Shown here: one piece after another, positions 37,801 through 50,201 of the stretch
Layout: the number at the start of each line of letters is the position of its first letter
Position numbering within the stretch: the stretch's first letter is position 1
From: Augochlora pura
Taxonomy: Eukaryota; Arthropoda; Insecta; Hymenoptera; Halictidae
Assembly (NCBI RefSeq): GCF_028453695.1
Contig: NC_135781.1
Coordinates: forward strand, 5,654,779-5,718,778
Reading direction: 5' to 3'
DNA length: 64,000 nt
The notes under the pieces: model-generated
Told to the model about the DNA's origin: nothing
The model's input: the letters and a program-made list of their open reading frames with translations, nothing else
The model's database searches: none
Position numbers and translations under genes: made by a program

Positions 37801-38499
37801 GTTGTCGCGTAGATTGAGAGACGGGTGTACTCGGAATGATCATGTTACGCTGTTCAACGGCCGCGGGAGATTCATTGATTCGAAGGGAACAAGGTTCGTC
37901 TTGAGGGCTCCTTTGGCGCGAAGGGTAACGCCGGAAACGTCTCCGCGTGTTTCCGGGGGGTGGGGTGGTATGGAGGTGGCACCGGGGGTTGCCAACAGCC
38001 GGGCGGCGGTGGCTGTTTGTCCAACGCGGCTCCGTAAACGTATTTGGAAATCGGCGCGTTCAAACACGCTCGCTGCTTGCTCCCCCGGGGCTGCGAAGGG
38101 GCCGGAGCGGGGGGAGTTCGGAGCGGTGCCGGTGCCTCGCGATATCGCAAACGCGTTGGAAATTTCGGGCAACGAAAAAGAGGGAGCTCTCTCTCTCTCT
38201 CTCTCTCTCTCCACTCGACTCGGCTTGACTCGGTCTCAACGCCGTGCGATTTCGAGCCGACTCGATTTGCGCGGGATTCCGAGTTTACACATCTTAACGA
38301 CCGTCGTCCTGTGCAAACTCGGCCAGACGCCCGGAAATCGATTCCCGTGCTACAACCTGTCTCCCACGTCCCGGCTAGATATTATATTTCCACGTCCGCC
38401 ACGGCGGTGTCCTGCGGTGAAAGTGTAATCGCCGATCGGGGATTTTCGGAAGTCGATTTATCTCTTCGGGGCCGATGCTCTCAGGCTCTCGCAACCCCT
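34891..38499. other. no gene seen
   Basis: GC-rich to 35560, then AT-rich with GA/GATA repeats at 36641-36711 and a TC run at 38186-38211. No domain-bearing frame is found on either strand. Confidence 0.45.
36641..36711. repeat. (GA)n/(GATA)n compound microsatellite
   Basis: GAGAGA runs alternate with AGATAGAG units. Confidence 0.9.
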
Positions 38500-38673
38500 A
38501 TCTCTCTCGTTTTATCTATACGGTCGCATTATACGTATATATGTCGCATATATGTATAGTATATTATATAGTAAATGCATAACCTTCACATAACCTCTTT
38601 CTCTCTCTCTCTCTTTTTATCTCTACGATCGCAATATACGTATATATGTCGCATATATGTATAGTATATTATA
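38500..38673. repeat. direct duplication, period about 105 bp
   Basis: ATACGTATATATGTCGCATATATG, given here by position only beyond its first 20 bases, occurs at 38531 and again at 38636. CTCT and TTTTATCT lie before both copies and TAGTATATTATATA after both. Each core is itself nearly palindromic. Confidence 0.75.
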
Positions 38674-41254
38674 TATAGCATACAGTATAGTATAGTATAT
38701 AGTGTAGTTCTACATTGTTCGTGCAAAATTCTTGGCGTCATACGAAAATATAAGCCGAGAGTCAAACGTAAACAATGACAGTACAAAGAACTCTTCTTTA
38801 ACTCTTGAACTACCGAGTTCGAAACACGACTAATGTGCATCGTTTCATAGCAATGACAAGGCTGGATTTATTTAACAATTCCCCAGCGGTGCCGACTCAT
38901 TTCTCATAACAAAATCGTTTACCTTTTTCTTATGTCTGAGGTACATCAATTTGGATTGGCTGAAATGTGAGTCAGCATCGCTTGCCAACTGTTGAACTTC
39001 GTATGATTTATATTACAATATATGCTTGAATAAAGAACTTAAAAATTTAGAAATATTTTTATATCAGGAAAATCATTCTGGTGTTAAATCCTATAATATA
39101 AAAAGTTTTCCAAATAAATAGTTTAGAAGAAAAGCGAAATTATTTTACAACAAACTAAATGACCTATGTCAATGTAAATATTAATTATAATCCAGAATAT
39201 AAGTTGTTAAAATAGGATATTGGCAAAGGTCCGCAACAGATAAAAGAAAGGATTTTTCTCGCGCCATATAACCCATTCTGTAGCAATTATAACCATTAAT
39301 TGGATACGCGGAATAAATTTGCACCTAAAAAGAAAAATGAGCCTCATTCATTCTCTACAGAAGTCTTTATGTATGGTAGTTAATTGTAAACCACGTGGTC
39401 GCTAATGACCGCGCAGTTAATGCGTCCACGGTAGAACAAACAAACTTATAATTAATTAAAAGTCGAGCGTGTCGGACCAGGTGGCGTGAAAACAATATAT
39501 GTGACGGCATTTAAACGTATTTTACTCCAACCCTTCGCTGTCACACTTCCAATGCGAAACACGTTGTAATATCATACTGAAAGACTCGATTTCACTCCAG
39601 TTTTCAAACTGTCACTCGAAAATAATCATTACTATTAAAATCTAAAAATTTGAGAATATAATTAGAAAATTCTAGAATATAAATTGCTTCACTAGAATTC
39701 GATGTCTCGTCGGTAACTATATTTAATTAATTGTTAAATTTAGTCTGCTCATGAGAATAAAGTCTCTTGGGTTGTCCTGCAGCTTGCAAACAAAACTGGA
39801 CAGCTTGCCAAGAGACGATGCAATGATTTAAGCGACACGTTTTTACAGTCGCGTAGCCGTATCATATTACCAAAACAAATATGGGACATTTCGACTCAGT
39901 GAGAATCGTACGGAAACTATAAACACGTGTTGCCGGTTCTAAATGCCGAAAACAAGAACAACACGGTAGTCGTACGAATAGATCACGTGTCGCGGGTGAC
40001 TCATCCCACCACACATAAATACATACGTTCGCGGTTATAAGCCAGACGGCGCGGTTAGTACAATTCGGCGAGCATCGACGGAGCACCGTTCGTCGAAAGG
40101 TCGTCTCGGTCCCGCGGAATCGCTATCAGGGATTCAGCACCACGATTGAGTAGCTCGCCGGTTCGTTTATAAGCCGGCTCCCGAGACTTTCCGGGGGGCA
40201 ACCCGGGAGCCTCCATTCTCCGGCGGAGCCTTTTTCCGCGGCGATTCTCATTTACCGGTGCTCGTCCGCCGGAGGACGAAGGACAGGGAAGAACTTTTAA
40301 TTTGCAAGAAACTGGCGGCAAAGACGCGCGGAAACGTGACCGAAATCGGTAACCGGAGGAGCCGGTTCCATGGCAGAACGCCAGCCGACGCTGTCGTGTC
40401 GCGTTCCATGCTCGAACGTCGTCGTCGTCGTCGTCGTCGCCTCGCCTCGCTTCGCGTCGCGTCGTTCTCGAAGCGAAACGAACGAACTTCCCGGAACGAG
40501 TCTACGAGAGACGAACCGTCTCTCCGTTCCGTTCAATCCGCGATTCCTTTCCTCCTCGCCGCGCAGGACCGCTCTCTATGGCCGCCCGTCGGAAATCTAG
40601 TTAAGCCGGTGGTTTTCGAGGCGGCGAACCCTCGTCGAATATGCGCGGCTAAGTTCAATTCTCGGACGCTCCAAGCCTCGATTTCAGCTTGTTCTCTTTT
40701 TGGTATTCTAAGTGCCGGGGTAATGGACCCGGTTACTTTGAGGAGGACTGTCTACTGTTGATACTTTAAGGTAATTTATTTATTCGTTTATTCCTTGAAT
40801 AATGATAATCGAATAATTATTGTAGCTTTATTAGAAAAATAGTAGATGGCGGTCGATAGTTCTCTATGTTTAGAAGTGTGATGCGTTTTAAACATAGTGA
40901 AGAGCTTGACAAATAGAACAGTTTTATGTTATATTCTTCTGGCAATATATTTATTATTTTTGATTAATTTATTTATTGTGTAAACGGGATGGGCACTTTG
41001 TTACAGAAATTGTAATGATAACGAATAAACGAGTACAAGTAAATAACAAGAATAATAAGGATAATAATGTAAAACAGTAACAGTAATGACAGTGAGTAAT
41101 AAAAATACGATAATAAAATACTATTATATTTTTATGAATCTTATAGTACAAACTTATAATAAAATTGAACGAATTACTTTCTATTTTTCAATAAAGCGTT
41201 TCAGTTTGAAGTAAACCTTCCTGAACACTTTGTATATTTTTCCGGCTATCAATA

Positions 41255-41301
<47 letters not shown>

Positions 41302-44142
41302 CTGCTTTACTGTAACCACTAACTTGCGTCGGTTAGCAACATCGCTTGCTAACACCGCTTCGGATCCCGAGCGCGAGAATTTGTTTAATAACGTTTCCGA
41401 CCGCCTTCGGCGAGGCAGCGGCACCTTTTATTTGGTCGGACAGCGATTACCGGGAGCGATCGCGTGTTTTCGCGATAGAAGGCGGGCGCCCGCTTTAATT
41501 ACAAAACACGACGTTATTAATGCGGTGCGGCATAGTCGGGAGGCATTGGGATTCGGCCTTTGACCGCGGGACTCGTCGACATTAAAAGTTTCAGCGGGAA
41601 CATCGGGGGCCGCCTTTTCGCCGATCCGCTCGAGAGAGCCGCGTGAATGCGTCGCGAAGCGAGAAGAGTTTGACGGGCGTTTCGCGGCGCGCCGCGGCCG
41701 GCTTTATGCATTTCCATCCTGCACAGTCCAAAGGGGCGAGAGACCGCGGGAGGCGGGGGAGGGCAGAGGGTTGCGAAGGTACACAGGGGCGGGGGAGGGG
41801 AGGGGGAGGCGGACGAGCGGCGGCGGAACGAATAAACTCGACCAGCCGTCGAACGGTTGCGTATTCGAACTTCTCGCGAGGAATCCTCTCTCCGAGCCGC
41901 GCCGAGCCGCGCGCCACGGTGGAAAACCGTCGGGAATACGTCGAACCTCGTTACTCCACGGTTCGATGATTTTTCACCGGGCACCCTTTCTCCCTTTCGC
42001 GCGCCCGTCTCTCGCGTCTTTCCGACGTCGATTCTCGCAGATCACGCGGAAGGGCGGTCGGACGCCGACCGCCCACGGTTCCGGCGATGCCGTGCACAAG
42101 ACTCTCTTTGGTAAAATCGAACCGCGATTTCCACTTGGAGTTTTCGCGTCTTTCGCGACTGAAAAGTGACCATTCACCGAACAGGCGAATACCGTTCGAC
42201 TTTGTGCTGTTGGTTTGAGATTCGACGAGTTACGCAAAGACCAGCTGACTTCAAAGATGATACACGCGTGTTGCAATGTCTGAGGATAGTGTAAAATATA
42301 TTTCAACCAAAAAAATTATGCATTATACAAAATGCAGTATAGAACGAAACACAGAAGTTTATTTATTTGTTATATATAGAATAATTAATAATTACATTTA
42401 ACGGTGGATTTTAGTCAAAATATCAAATGAACGACAAGTCAGGCAAAAAGAACTTCTAAACGAGTGACGTATATACACATGCAATATCGAACACCCAGCG
42501 AGCACGTTGCGTGACCCAATGAAATTGTCGCGCACGCAATCCGTGGCCAGTCGAACAAAACCATCGAACTTGTTGCATCCCTCCAAAACGACTCCCACGT
42601 ACAGACACCTCCACCGAGTTATCTAAGCACATCTTCACCCTCGTCAACAGTGTCCCCGCAATTGTCTACAAGAAAGACGCGAACGCAACGGCAGATACAC
42701 GGGACAGCACCGCGATCGATCAGCGTAACCTCTCCGCGTCACCCCCGTCTTCCGAAGCGGCAATGGTGCACACCGTTCCGTCGCGAAGAGGCCAGTTCCG
42801 TCGCGATATCGAGCAGCAAAGGGAACGGCAGCGATCGTAATAATAAATGTCGAAACGCTCTCGTCGGCTCCGGGACACGCTCCGATTGGAGGAGCGACGA
42901 TTATTGGAGCCGGCGAACGGATCGGAGAGGGGCGAGGTGTGCGGGTCGGAGAGGAGACGACGACGGTCCGAGAAACGAGGCGGAGGAGGAACCTCGGACC
43001 GGGTAACGCGGTAAACGGTTAAGGTTCGAACGGAACGGTGTAACGAGCCCTTCCGTAGAAGAGGCACTCGGCTTGTCACGGCGAAAAGGGAAGGGACGTA
43101 AAGCGCATCGTACCGAACTGCGCTCCGGCACTTATTATTTGCCAAGCACAGAAAAGGAGAAGAGCAACGAAAACTGTACTCTCTCTCCGCTGCCCCCTTC
43201 CTCTACCCCCGCCCATCCCCCCCCCCCCTCCCTCCCTCCCTCCCTCCGCCGCCCTTTCCCTTTTCCGCGCCGCGCCGCGAAAAGAAGAGGCACAGACGCG
43301 GAGAATAAGAGGGCAGCGAGGGAACGAAACGGAGAAAAAGAGAAAAGAGAGAGAGAGAGAGAGAGAGGAAGGTGGATCGCGTGCGTGAGAGAAGGGGGCG
43401 AGGAGAGGGTGTTTCTCCGTTAATCCGAGGTCGGAGCACGGCTTCGTGCATAGATGAGCGCGATCCGTCGACGTTTTCATGGTTCTCGACGTATACGAGC
43501 GCATTTTCCCTGTTCGTTCAATTTTCTCACTCGTCTTTCGCTGCGCGCACAGCTATTTTCATCTTCTCTCGTTCTCCTTCCGTCTCTTTCTCTCTCTCTC
43601 TCTCTCTTTTTTTTCTCTTGCTCTCTTACACTCTATCTCGCTCGGCGAGCCGTCGACGGTTTTACCGGATTTATCGTCGTCCTTCTGTTCGAAGAATCGA
43701 CGTATCGATCGAGAGCGAGAGCTCGTCGAACCGTGCATCTGGCCGCGCGCACTAATAAGCGTGTACCGCTCGTAAAAAGCGCCCGCTGAAACGAGGAAAA
43801 CGCAGACCGGCGGAACAGAAGGGAAAGAGAGAGAAAGATAGAAAGAGAGAGAGAGAGAGAGAGATGCAACCAGTGAGGGGACCTGCGGCGAACCAGAGAA
43901 TCGACATCGGCTATCATCCCGTGGATGACAATGACGATGACACACGGTCGTTGAAACTTTATTAATCCGTGCGTCGACCCCGGATAGATTAGCGTCTACG
44001 TCGATCGACGACCGCGAGATTTCTTCGTGCCGTGTCGTCGATCCACTCCTCGCCCTCTTCTTTCCTCTCCTAACCTCTCGCGAAAAGCACCGGAATACTT
44101 CCTCCGGTTTTCTTCAATTTTATTCGATCCTTCTTTATCTTA
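38674..44142. other. no gene seen
   Basis: AT-rich to about 40030, then CpG-rich (40040-40720 and 41300-43500). It holds a CGT run (40416-40440), a long CT run (41258-41298) and C-rich and CT-rich runs near 43200-43610. Six-frame open frames are basic or Ser/Leu low-complexity sequence. Confidence 0.45.
41258..41298. repeat. (CT)n microsatellite
   Basis: About twenty uninterrupted CT units. Confidence 0.95.
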
Positions 44143-44612
44143 TTAACCATTTGCACTCGAATGGTGACTCTCAAATACTACCAAAATTATTCTGTTGCAA
44201 AATAATTTTTATAACAATAGAGGGTAGATTGAGAAAATTGTTTAGTAGTGGACAACTGTTGCTATAAGTTGCAAGAATCAATTTCGAACGCATAATAAAA
44301 GTAAACTTTATTTCTTAACAATTTACCGACCGGTCATCCGGTCGTAAAAAATTTTGTTTCTATTTCGATTTTATTTATCTTATTAATCGCGAAAGGTATT
44401 TAATGATTAAAAATTTATATAACAATATTGAAGCTTGTAGTACAATTTAACACATTTATCTCAAGAATAGAAAACAAATTAAGAGATACTGTGGGGGAAA
44501 GCCGATTTATAGGCTACCGGTCGATAAAGTGTTAAAATAGAAATACTACGAGCCTGGAAAATTATTTCAAAATTACAGTTAAAACGGCTTAAAACCCTGT
44601 GCAAAGGGTTAA
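44143..44612. mobile_element. TTAA-1 miniature element, copy B, carrying a nested insertion
   Basis: TTAA at 44143-44146 and 44609-44612 bound ends CCATTTGCACTCGA and TGTGCAAAGGG. Removing the nested element and one TTAA leaves 245 bp that match copy C (49948-50189) along its length: GGTGACTC, GTTGCAAGAAT, ATAGAAATACTA and TTACAGTT. Confidence 0.85.
44319..44531. mobile_element. TTAA-6 miniature element nested in TTAA-1 copy B
   Basis: Bounded by TTAA at 44315-44318 and 44532-44535. The ends CAATTTACCGACCGGT and ACCGGTCGATAAAGTG are inverted repeats with two mismatches. The palindrome CGACCGG-TCAT-CCGGTCG lies at 44327-44344. Copy C of the host element has no insertion at this point, so it serves as an empty site. 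Confidence 0.85.
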
Positions 44613-47484
44613 ATTTACGCTGCCGGCTTTTGGTACAATAAATGATATAAAACAACATTTGTATGAACTCGGCGGGAAATATATAATTCATACAACTCGG
44701 ACAGGTTTATTTGCTAATCAACTATGTGATTTAAAGCATTTATAAATAAATAAATCGAACAGACTTATACGATTGGATTTCGTTATCGCGACTACTTGCA
44801 ACTTTGCGGTCGAATAACCGCAGCTCACAATAAGTGGATTCCGTTCGCAAAAATAGAATTCTACTGTAATCGCAGTGCTATAATTTATTTATCTAACTCT
44901 TGCAAGATGGTGGCTGAGTCAATTTTGTCACAAAGTATTCAAATCACTTAATTATGGAATCTTTAGTAATAGAATTTAATAAATCATTATTACGTTAAAA
45001 ACAACATAAATGAATTATGGTAAAAATATTTTGAAAAATATGTTTTTTTTTTAATTACTAAACGACGCTCAGAATTTTTATAAACATTGTCAAGGTTACG
45101 TCAAAATCATCGATACTGTCAATACCACAGTTGTGAAAACAATGCGCCGTCCGATTGATAATTATTAAAGTCCGGAGAGCTGTCTATTAGTTACAAAATA
45201 CAGAGCTCGCAATGCCAGAAACCCCGCAGAGATGCAAAATAATTAACGAGGTTGAGTAGCTTCGAGGCTCAAGTCGAGTGAAACGGGGAAAGGCTCGACA
45301 TCGCCGGGAGACACGGCTTAAAGAGTTAAATCGGCCACGACGAACATTCTGCCCGAAGAAATGATTTTTCTGGAAGGAAGAGGCGGTGAATTGTTCGCGC
45401 GACGATAATCGATCGGGGGCGACCATTAAACGCGCCTCGGTCAAATTGTCCCGTCGATCGGTAATCTGGGGAATCGCGGGAGGGCCGGGAATCGGGAGGG
45501 GAAAACCGAGGGCGCGCGCGGCTCCCGTTGCATTTTTAATTGGCACGGGTGGCGGAGGGGGAGGGGAGGGGGGGAGCGGGGGCGAAACCCCGGTATCAAT
45601 CGTTTCCGCGTAAAAGCCGCGCGCCAGCGATCGGCTCCAACCCCTTTAATTCGGGAGGCCGCTGCCGGTTCGGCGAGAACCCAAAACATTTTCACCGTTT
45701 TTTTCTTTCTTTTTTTTTTTTTTTTTTTTTTCTCGTTCAGAGGAACACGTTGATCGCGAACGGGTTGCCGGAGCGTTTCGGGTGACAAAGGCGGGCAACA
45801 AGCACAGGAGTTTTCTGACACCGTGGAATAAATTTCCCGTGAAAACCGCCGACGCTTCAAAGTTCCCTATCGCTTTCGCCGAGCGACGGGGAAACACTTT
45901 GGGGAGTGGTGGCCGCGGCGCGACGAAGTTGTCGAATACGCTCGCAGAAAAATTTTTGGCGTGCGAGAACTTTGAAAGGAAAGTTTAAGACGGGCGCGCC
46001 CCGGCTCCGCGCTCCTTGAATTCTGGCTCGCTCGCTCGCGCGCGCGGTTCGGCTCGCAGCAGACACGCGCGGGGTTCCCTTCGCCGTCGTCGCTAAGGCA
46101 CGCGAGGGAGAACCGAGCGAAAAATTCCGTGGGCGGTGCGGCGGGATGGGAGGGGGGGAGGGCGAAAGCTTTCACGGGCTGTCGATATTCAGCACGCATG
46201 TTATTGGTTCACGGTAGGACGAGCAGAGCGCGCGCGGGGACCGCGGCGAAACTATCCGCCAGCCGGCTCGATGATCTAGGGTAGAGAAGCGGCCGCGAGA
46301 CGAGGGTGGTTCCAGGGAAATGGGGCGAGGAGCAAACGACGGACGGATTATGCCGGGCAAGTGGTCCTCCTCCGCTTTTTCTACGCTTTCTCCGCTTCGG
46401 GTCCCCCTATCGCGAACACGCTGCTTACCCGCCCGCGAACGCGCTCGCTCCGTGGACGTGGACAACCCCCCTCCCTCTGGCCAACGGAAATTCTCCGAAA
46501 CCGTTCGAAAACCGTGGCGAAAAAGCTTTCCAAGAGCCATCCGCTCAATTATGACGAGTGTCCTAGTAGCCGGACAGTGATACTTTCATGTATTTCTCGC
46601 GGCAATTATGAATCCAATTGGAATCAAAAATTATTAGAACCATAAACACCTATTAATATATATTAAAGTAATGTGAATGTAGGATTGAAACTTATTGGAT
46701 AATAATTATGATTGTGAAACGTGTGTCATATTTAAAAGAAATATCGCTTATTTATTAAGGACTTGTTATATTATATCAGTTATTTTATGTTATAAGGCTG
46801 CATTAGTGGTATAATATGTACTTTACATTGCAAATAAAGTTCTCGAACTCGTAAGAAAATGATTTCTTTTACTTTAAAATTGTAATATTATTGTATATTA
46901 TATATGTATATAATATTGTATATTATATATTAAGATATATAATATTATATAAATAATATTATATATATCAAGTGTTGTGTCAGGTGAATTTTTATTTCGA
47001 AATATTAAGAATGTTCGGACATTTTTTATAAAAGCTATTTTTTACTCGAAATAGAATTACATTACATATTGAATAATAATAGCGTCTATTTCTGCCATCT
47101 GTGTATTCTCAAATTAAATAAATACACACACCTTTTATAAACACCCTTAAATTTTCATATTCAGTTAGCCTAACTAAACCTTCACTACTCAGTTTTTATT
47201 CTTTTATAAATTATACATTATACAAACGAAAAAGAAAAACAAAATTTCCATGAACAAGTAACAGACAATATACTGGATATCATGTATTCAGTTAATGGGA
47301 CAACGTAATTCATCTACTGGATCACGCAGTTTCAAGTCGTCCGCCAACCAGGAAATTGCACCACCCCGTACAACCGTTAAAATAAATACGCCTAACACGA
47401 TTTAAAGCTTTCTCCCGTCCAACTCCCCGTAATTACATTGTACCGGCTTCCAAGTGTTGTTTAATTTCACAGTGGTAATACAGC
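44613..47484. other. no gene seen
   Basis: AT-rich to about 45150, CpG-rich 45200-46560 (with a T run at about 45709-45730), then AT-rich. Open frames in the CpG block overlap on both strands and have no domain. Confidence 0.45.
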
Positions 47485-47704
47485 TTAACCCTCTTAGTAC
47501 CAGCCAAAAGAGTCTGTATCCGAGCGAAATGTTTAAAACTTGTTTGATAAAGTTTCGGAAAGAAACTGCAAGAATTTTGAAAAGCCTGATAAATAAATTC
47601 AAAAAGGGAGAAGAAATGAAATTGTTGTTTAATAAAAATATTCAAACTATCTTTCCAACAATAGTCAATAACGATATATAGTTGTTCGGTACTAAGATGG
47701 TTAA
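47485..47704. mobile_element. TTAA-4 miniature element
   Basis: TTAA 47485-47488, then CCCTCTTAGTACC; at the right GGTACTAAGATGG, then TTAA 47701-47704. The 13-bp ends match at 12 positions. The right TTAA is also the left TTAA of the next element. Confidence 0.8.
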
Positions 47705-48543
47705 CCCTTTGCACTTTGCGCCATCATGAATGTTACCTACCAGCACATATGAACCTTTATTTTATACAGTATAGTATATGAAACGTATAGTGTATGGAAC
47801 AAAGATATTGCAATAGCATTCGATTTATATGAATTTGCAGACATCGAGGAATGTTTGCAAAACGACATTTTGTTTCTAATCAATTTCTGCGATAAGATCA
47901 ATTTTAAAGCATTCGTCAATATGCATTTCAGGCTGATTACTACATATTTTACAATAAAAATTTGACGTGTTGTATTCTTTACTGACCATTATATATTTTT
48001 TATATACAGGGTGGGGCCGAAACTATTGCCACCTCAAATATCTTCGAAACTATAAGTTTCGCGGAAATATTTGCTGAAACAAAATTGCACAGTACGAAGG
48101 GGGACTTTGTGACCTTGTGTAATAGGTCGTTGAATTCGTTTTAAGATCCTCTATCATGATACGGAAGCAAAAACAGACCGATCCATTTAAAAACATGAAG
48201 GTGACCTTCAAATGTCCGAAGTGCCTCCACCTGCAAAAAAACTATTATCGCCACCGGATGTCCCCCTTCGTACTGTGCAATTTTGTTTGCAATTTAGCAA
48301 ATATTTCTGTGAAACCTACAGTTTCAAAGATATTTGAGGTGGCAATAGTTTCGGTCCCACCCTGTATAATTACATGTCTCAGTAATTGTCACCATATTTG
48401 TTTTCTTCAAAGAAACGTACATTTCTCAAAATGTTGCACTGTAATCAATTAATTCCCTACACTAACTAACAAACTTGAATTTCTAGCGATATATTAGAAT
48501 CGCGATGTCCCCTGAGAGGAGACAACGACGTGCAAAGGGTTAA
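47701..48543. mobile_element. TTAA-3 miniature element, copy 1, carrying a nested fold-back element
   Basis: TTAACCCTTTGCAC at 47701-47714 and GTGCAAAGGGTTAA at 48530-48543 are perfect inverses. Both ends align with copy 2 (56835-57098): the left shares GCG, TTACC, ACCAGC and GAACCTTTAT; the right shares CGTTGTCT, TCTCAGGGGAC and TATATCGCTAGA. The 358-bp nested element lies inside. Confidence 0.85.
48007..48364. mobile_element. Tc1/mariner-like fold-back miniature element
   Basis: TA-flanked ends CAGGGTGGGGCCGAAACTAT and the inverse of CAGGGTGGGACCGAAACTAT. The arms extend about 100 bp each with scattered mismatches, sharing TGCCACCTCAAATATCTT and ATTGCACAGTACGAAGGGGG. The open frame starting at 48156 runs through an arm and is not a gene. 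CAGGG termini and a TA target fit Tc1/mariner-type elements. Confidence 0.8.
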
Positions 48544-48994
48544 ATAAAGAAACACCGTCCGTCCCGCCGTTCCATAAGCGTGCCGGTATACCGGTGCGTT
48601 TACCTCGCGGCATAATAAGCGTCGTGTTTTATTTGTCGAATTTAGCGAAGCCGATCGTGGAAAAAAAAAAAAAACAAAGAAAAAAGAATTTCCATAAAGT
48701 TTCGCCCGGCCGATATCGTAAGCACCGCTTTGCATGTGAATTAGGATTATGCCGGCGTGCAGCTGTCAGAGCCGAGAAACGATTCCACGGGGAGCAATTA
48801 ACAGCTCTCGGCTACCGTATGAAACGAGCACACACCGGCTTAGACGCAATTATCGCGTCATCGGCAAACTGTAGCCTCGAGTAACGAGCTTTTGAAAATT
48901 CCTGCGAAGACCCGGCTCCGCGCGGACATCGTTGTCCGAGGATTAAGATAACGATGCGAGCGAGCGGTGAAAAAAAGAGAGAGTAAGGGAAAGG

Positions 48995-49026
<32 letters not shown>

Positions 49027-49943
49027 GAATCAAAATCGGTGTCTCGTTTTAGGTGCGTGTTCGCCCCTCGCTGAAAGCGCAATTGGTTGCAGCGGCCGGG
49101 CGATTTAACGGGCGAACACGATGAAGACATTGGAGATGGTTCAAGCTCGGAAGAGCGGAACGCGTTGGCCGCTCACGCGTGTGCGACCCGCGTACCACCG
49201 GCGCGGCGCGAAGCGCGCGCTTCTACGTCCCGCGTCGCGTCGCGTTTAGTCGAGTCGTCGAGGTTGAATGCCGAGGCAACGAGCGTCACGCTCGTCGCTC
49301 GGTCGGTTGAGCGGTTGGTCGAGCGGATAAACGACGCTGTCCGTAAACCGGGCGCGCGGCGCCGCGCGCACGCCACGCCGCCCCGGCTCTCCCAGCCGGC
49401 CAAAGAAACCGCCGCTCGCTGAATCGCGCGATCAGCCACTCGAGAAACTTATACGACCGCGAAACACGAATCGCTTGGATCGCGGCGTTCCCGCCGACCT
49501 AGACCGGCTCCGCGCGAACCTACGAGCCTCACCGGAACACGTTCACCGCTGCCCACGGAAACCGGAAGGTTTCGCGTGGGAGGTCGCCGAATCGGTCGAC
49601 CGGACTTTTACACGACTTTGCGCACGCCTCTGCGCCTCTGCGACGCGTCGACGAGTTTTTAGAATCCTGCGCGCGCGGACACCGTGAGGTGACTGTAACT
49701 TTCTAAAATGATGGAGGACGTGTTCGAACGAGCCGATCGATTAACCCTTATCGCACGCTGCGTTCGTCGCGATCGTCGAGAAATATTGACAACCATGACT
49801 TACGACGACGACGTGTAAATTCTTAGGAGTTGTTTAACCCTTATTTGGTACTTGATGGAGGTGGTAGACTCGAGATTCGAACGAGTCGTGCGTATTAACA
49901 CTACGACTCCTTTCACGCTGCGTGGATTGGCTCTTGTTTGTCC
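48544..49943. other. no gene seen
   Basis: An A run lies at about 48660 and GA repeats at 49001-49025. The CpG-rich block 49080-49690 could be a promoter region, but no exon is supported nearby. Confidence 0.4.
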
Positions 49944-50193
49944 TTAATCCTTTGCACTCGAATGGTGACTCAGAGGCACCGTTGAAATTATTCTATTACG
50001 TTCGAAAATAATTCTTATAACAATAAAGTTTAGATTTAGAAAATTGTCAAGGAGTGAGACTGTCGCAACGAGTTGCAAGAATTAATTTCGGACGCGTAAA
50101 AGTGCACAGTTTATTGCATAGAATAGAAATACTATGGGCCAGGAAAATTGCTTCACATTTACAGTTGAAATGGCTTCGAGTGCAAAGGTTTAA
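49944..50193. mobile_element. TTAA-1 miniature element, copy C
   Basis: TTAA 49944-49947 and 50190-50193 bound ends TCCTTTGCACTCGA and TCGAGTGCAAAGGT. The near-perfect palindrome GGTGACTCAGAGGCACC lies at 49964-49980. It is the intact reference copy at 242 bp, and it lies 8 bp from the TTAA of the piggyBac copy. Confidence 0.85.
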
Positions 50194-50201
50194 TACTGTC
50201 C

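Noticed and set aside
48156..48452. 98-codon frame with CPKC-like motif
   Set aside because: Lies across the arm of a fold-back miniature element; its translation reflects the inverted repeat.
49857..49895. tRNA-like GGTGGTAGACTCGAGATTCGAAC
   Set aside because: Does not fold into four arms by eye and lacks a proper A box; no convincing tRNA was seen anywhere in the window.
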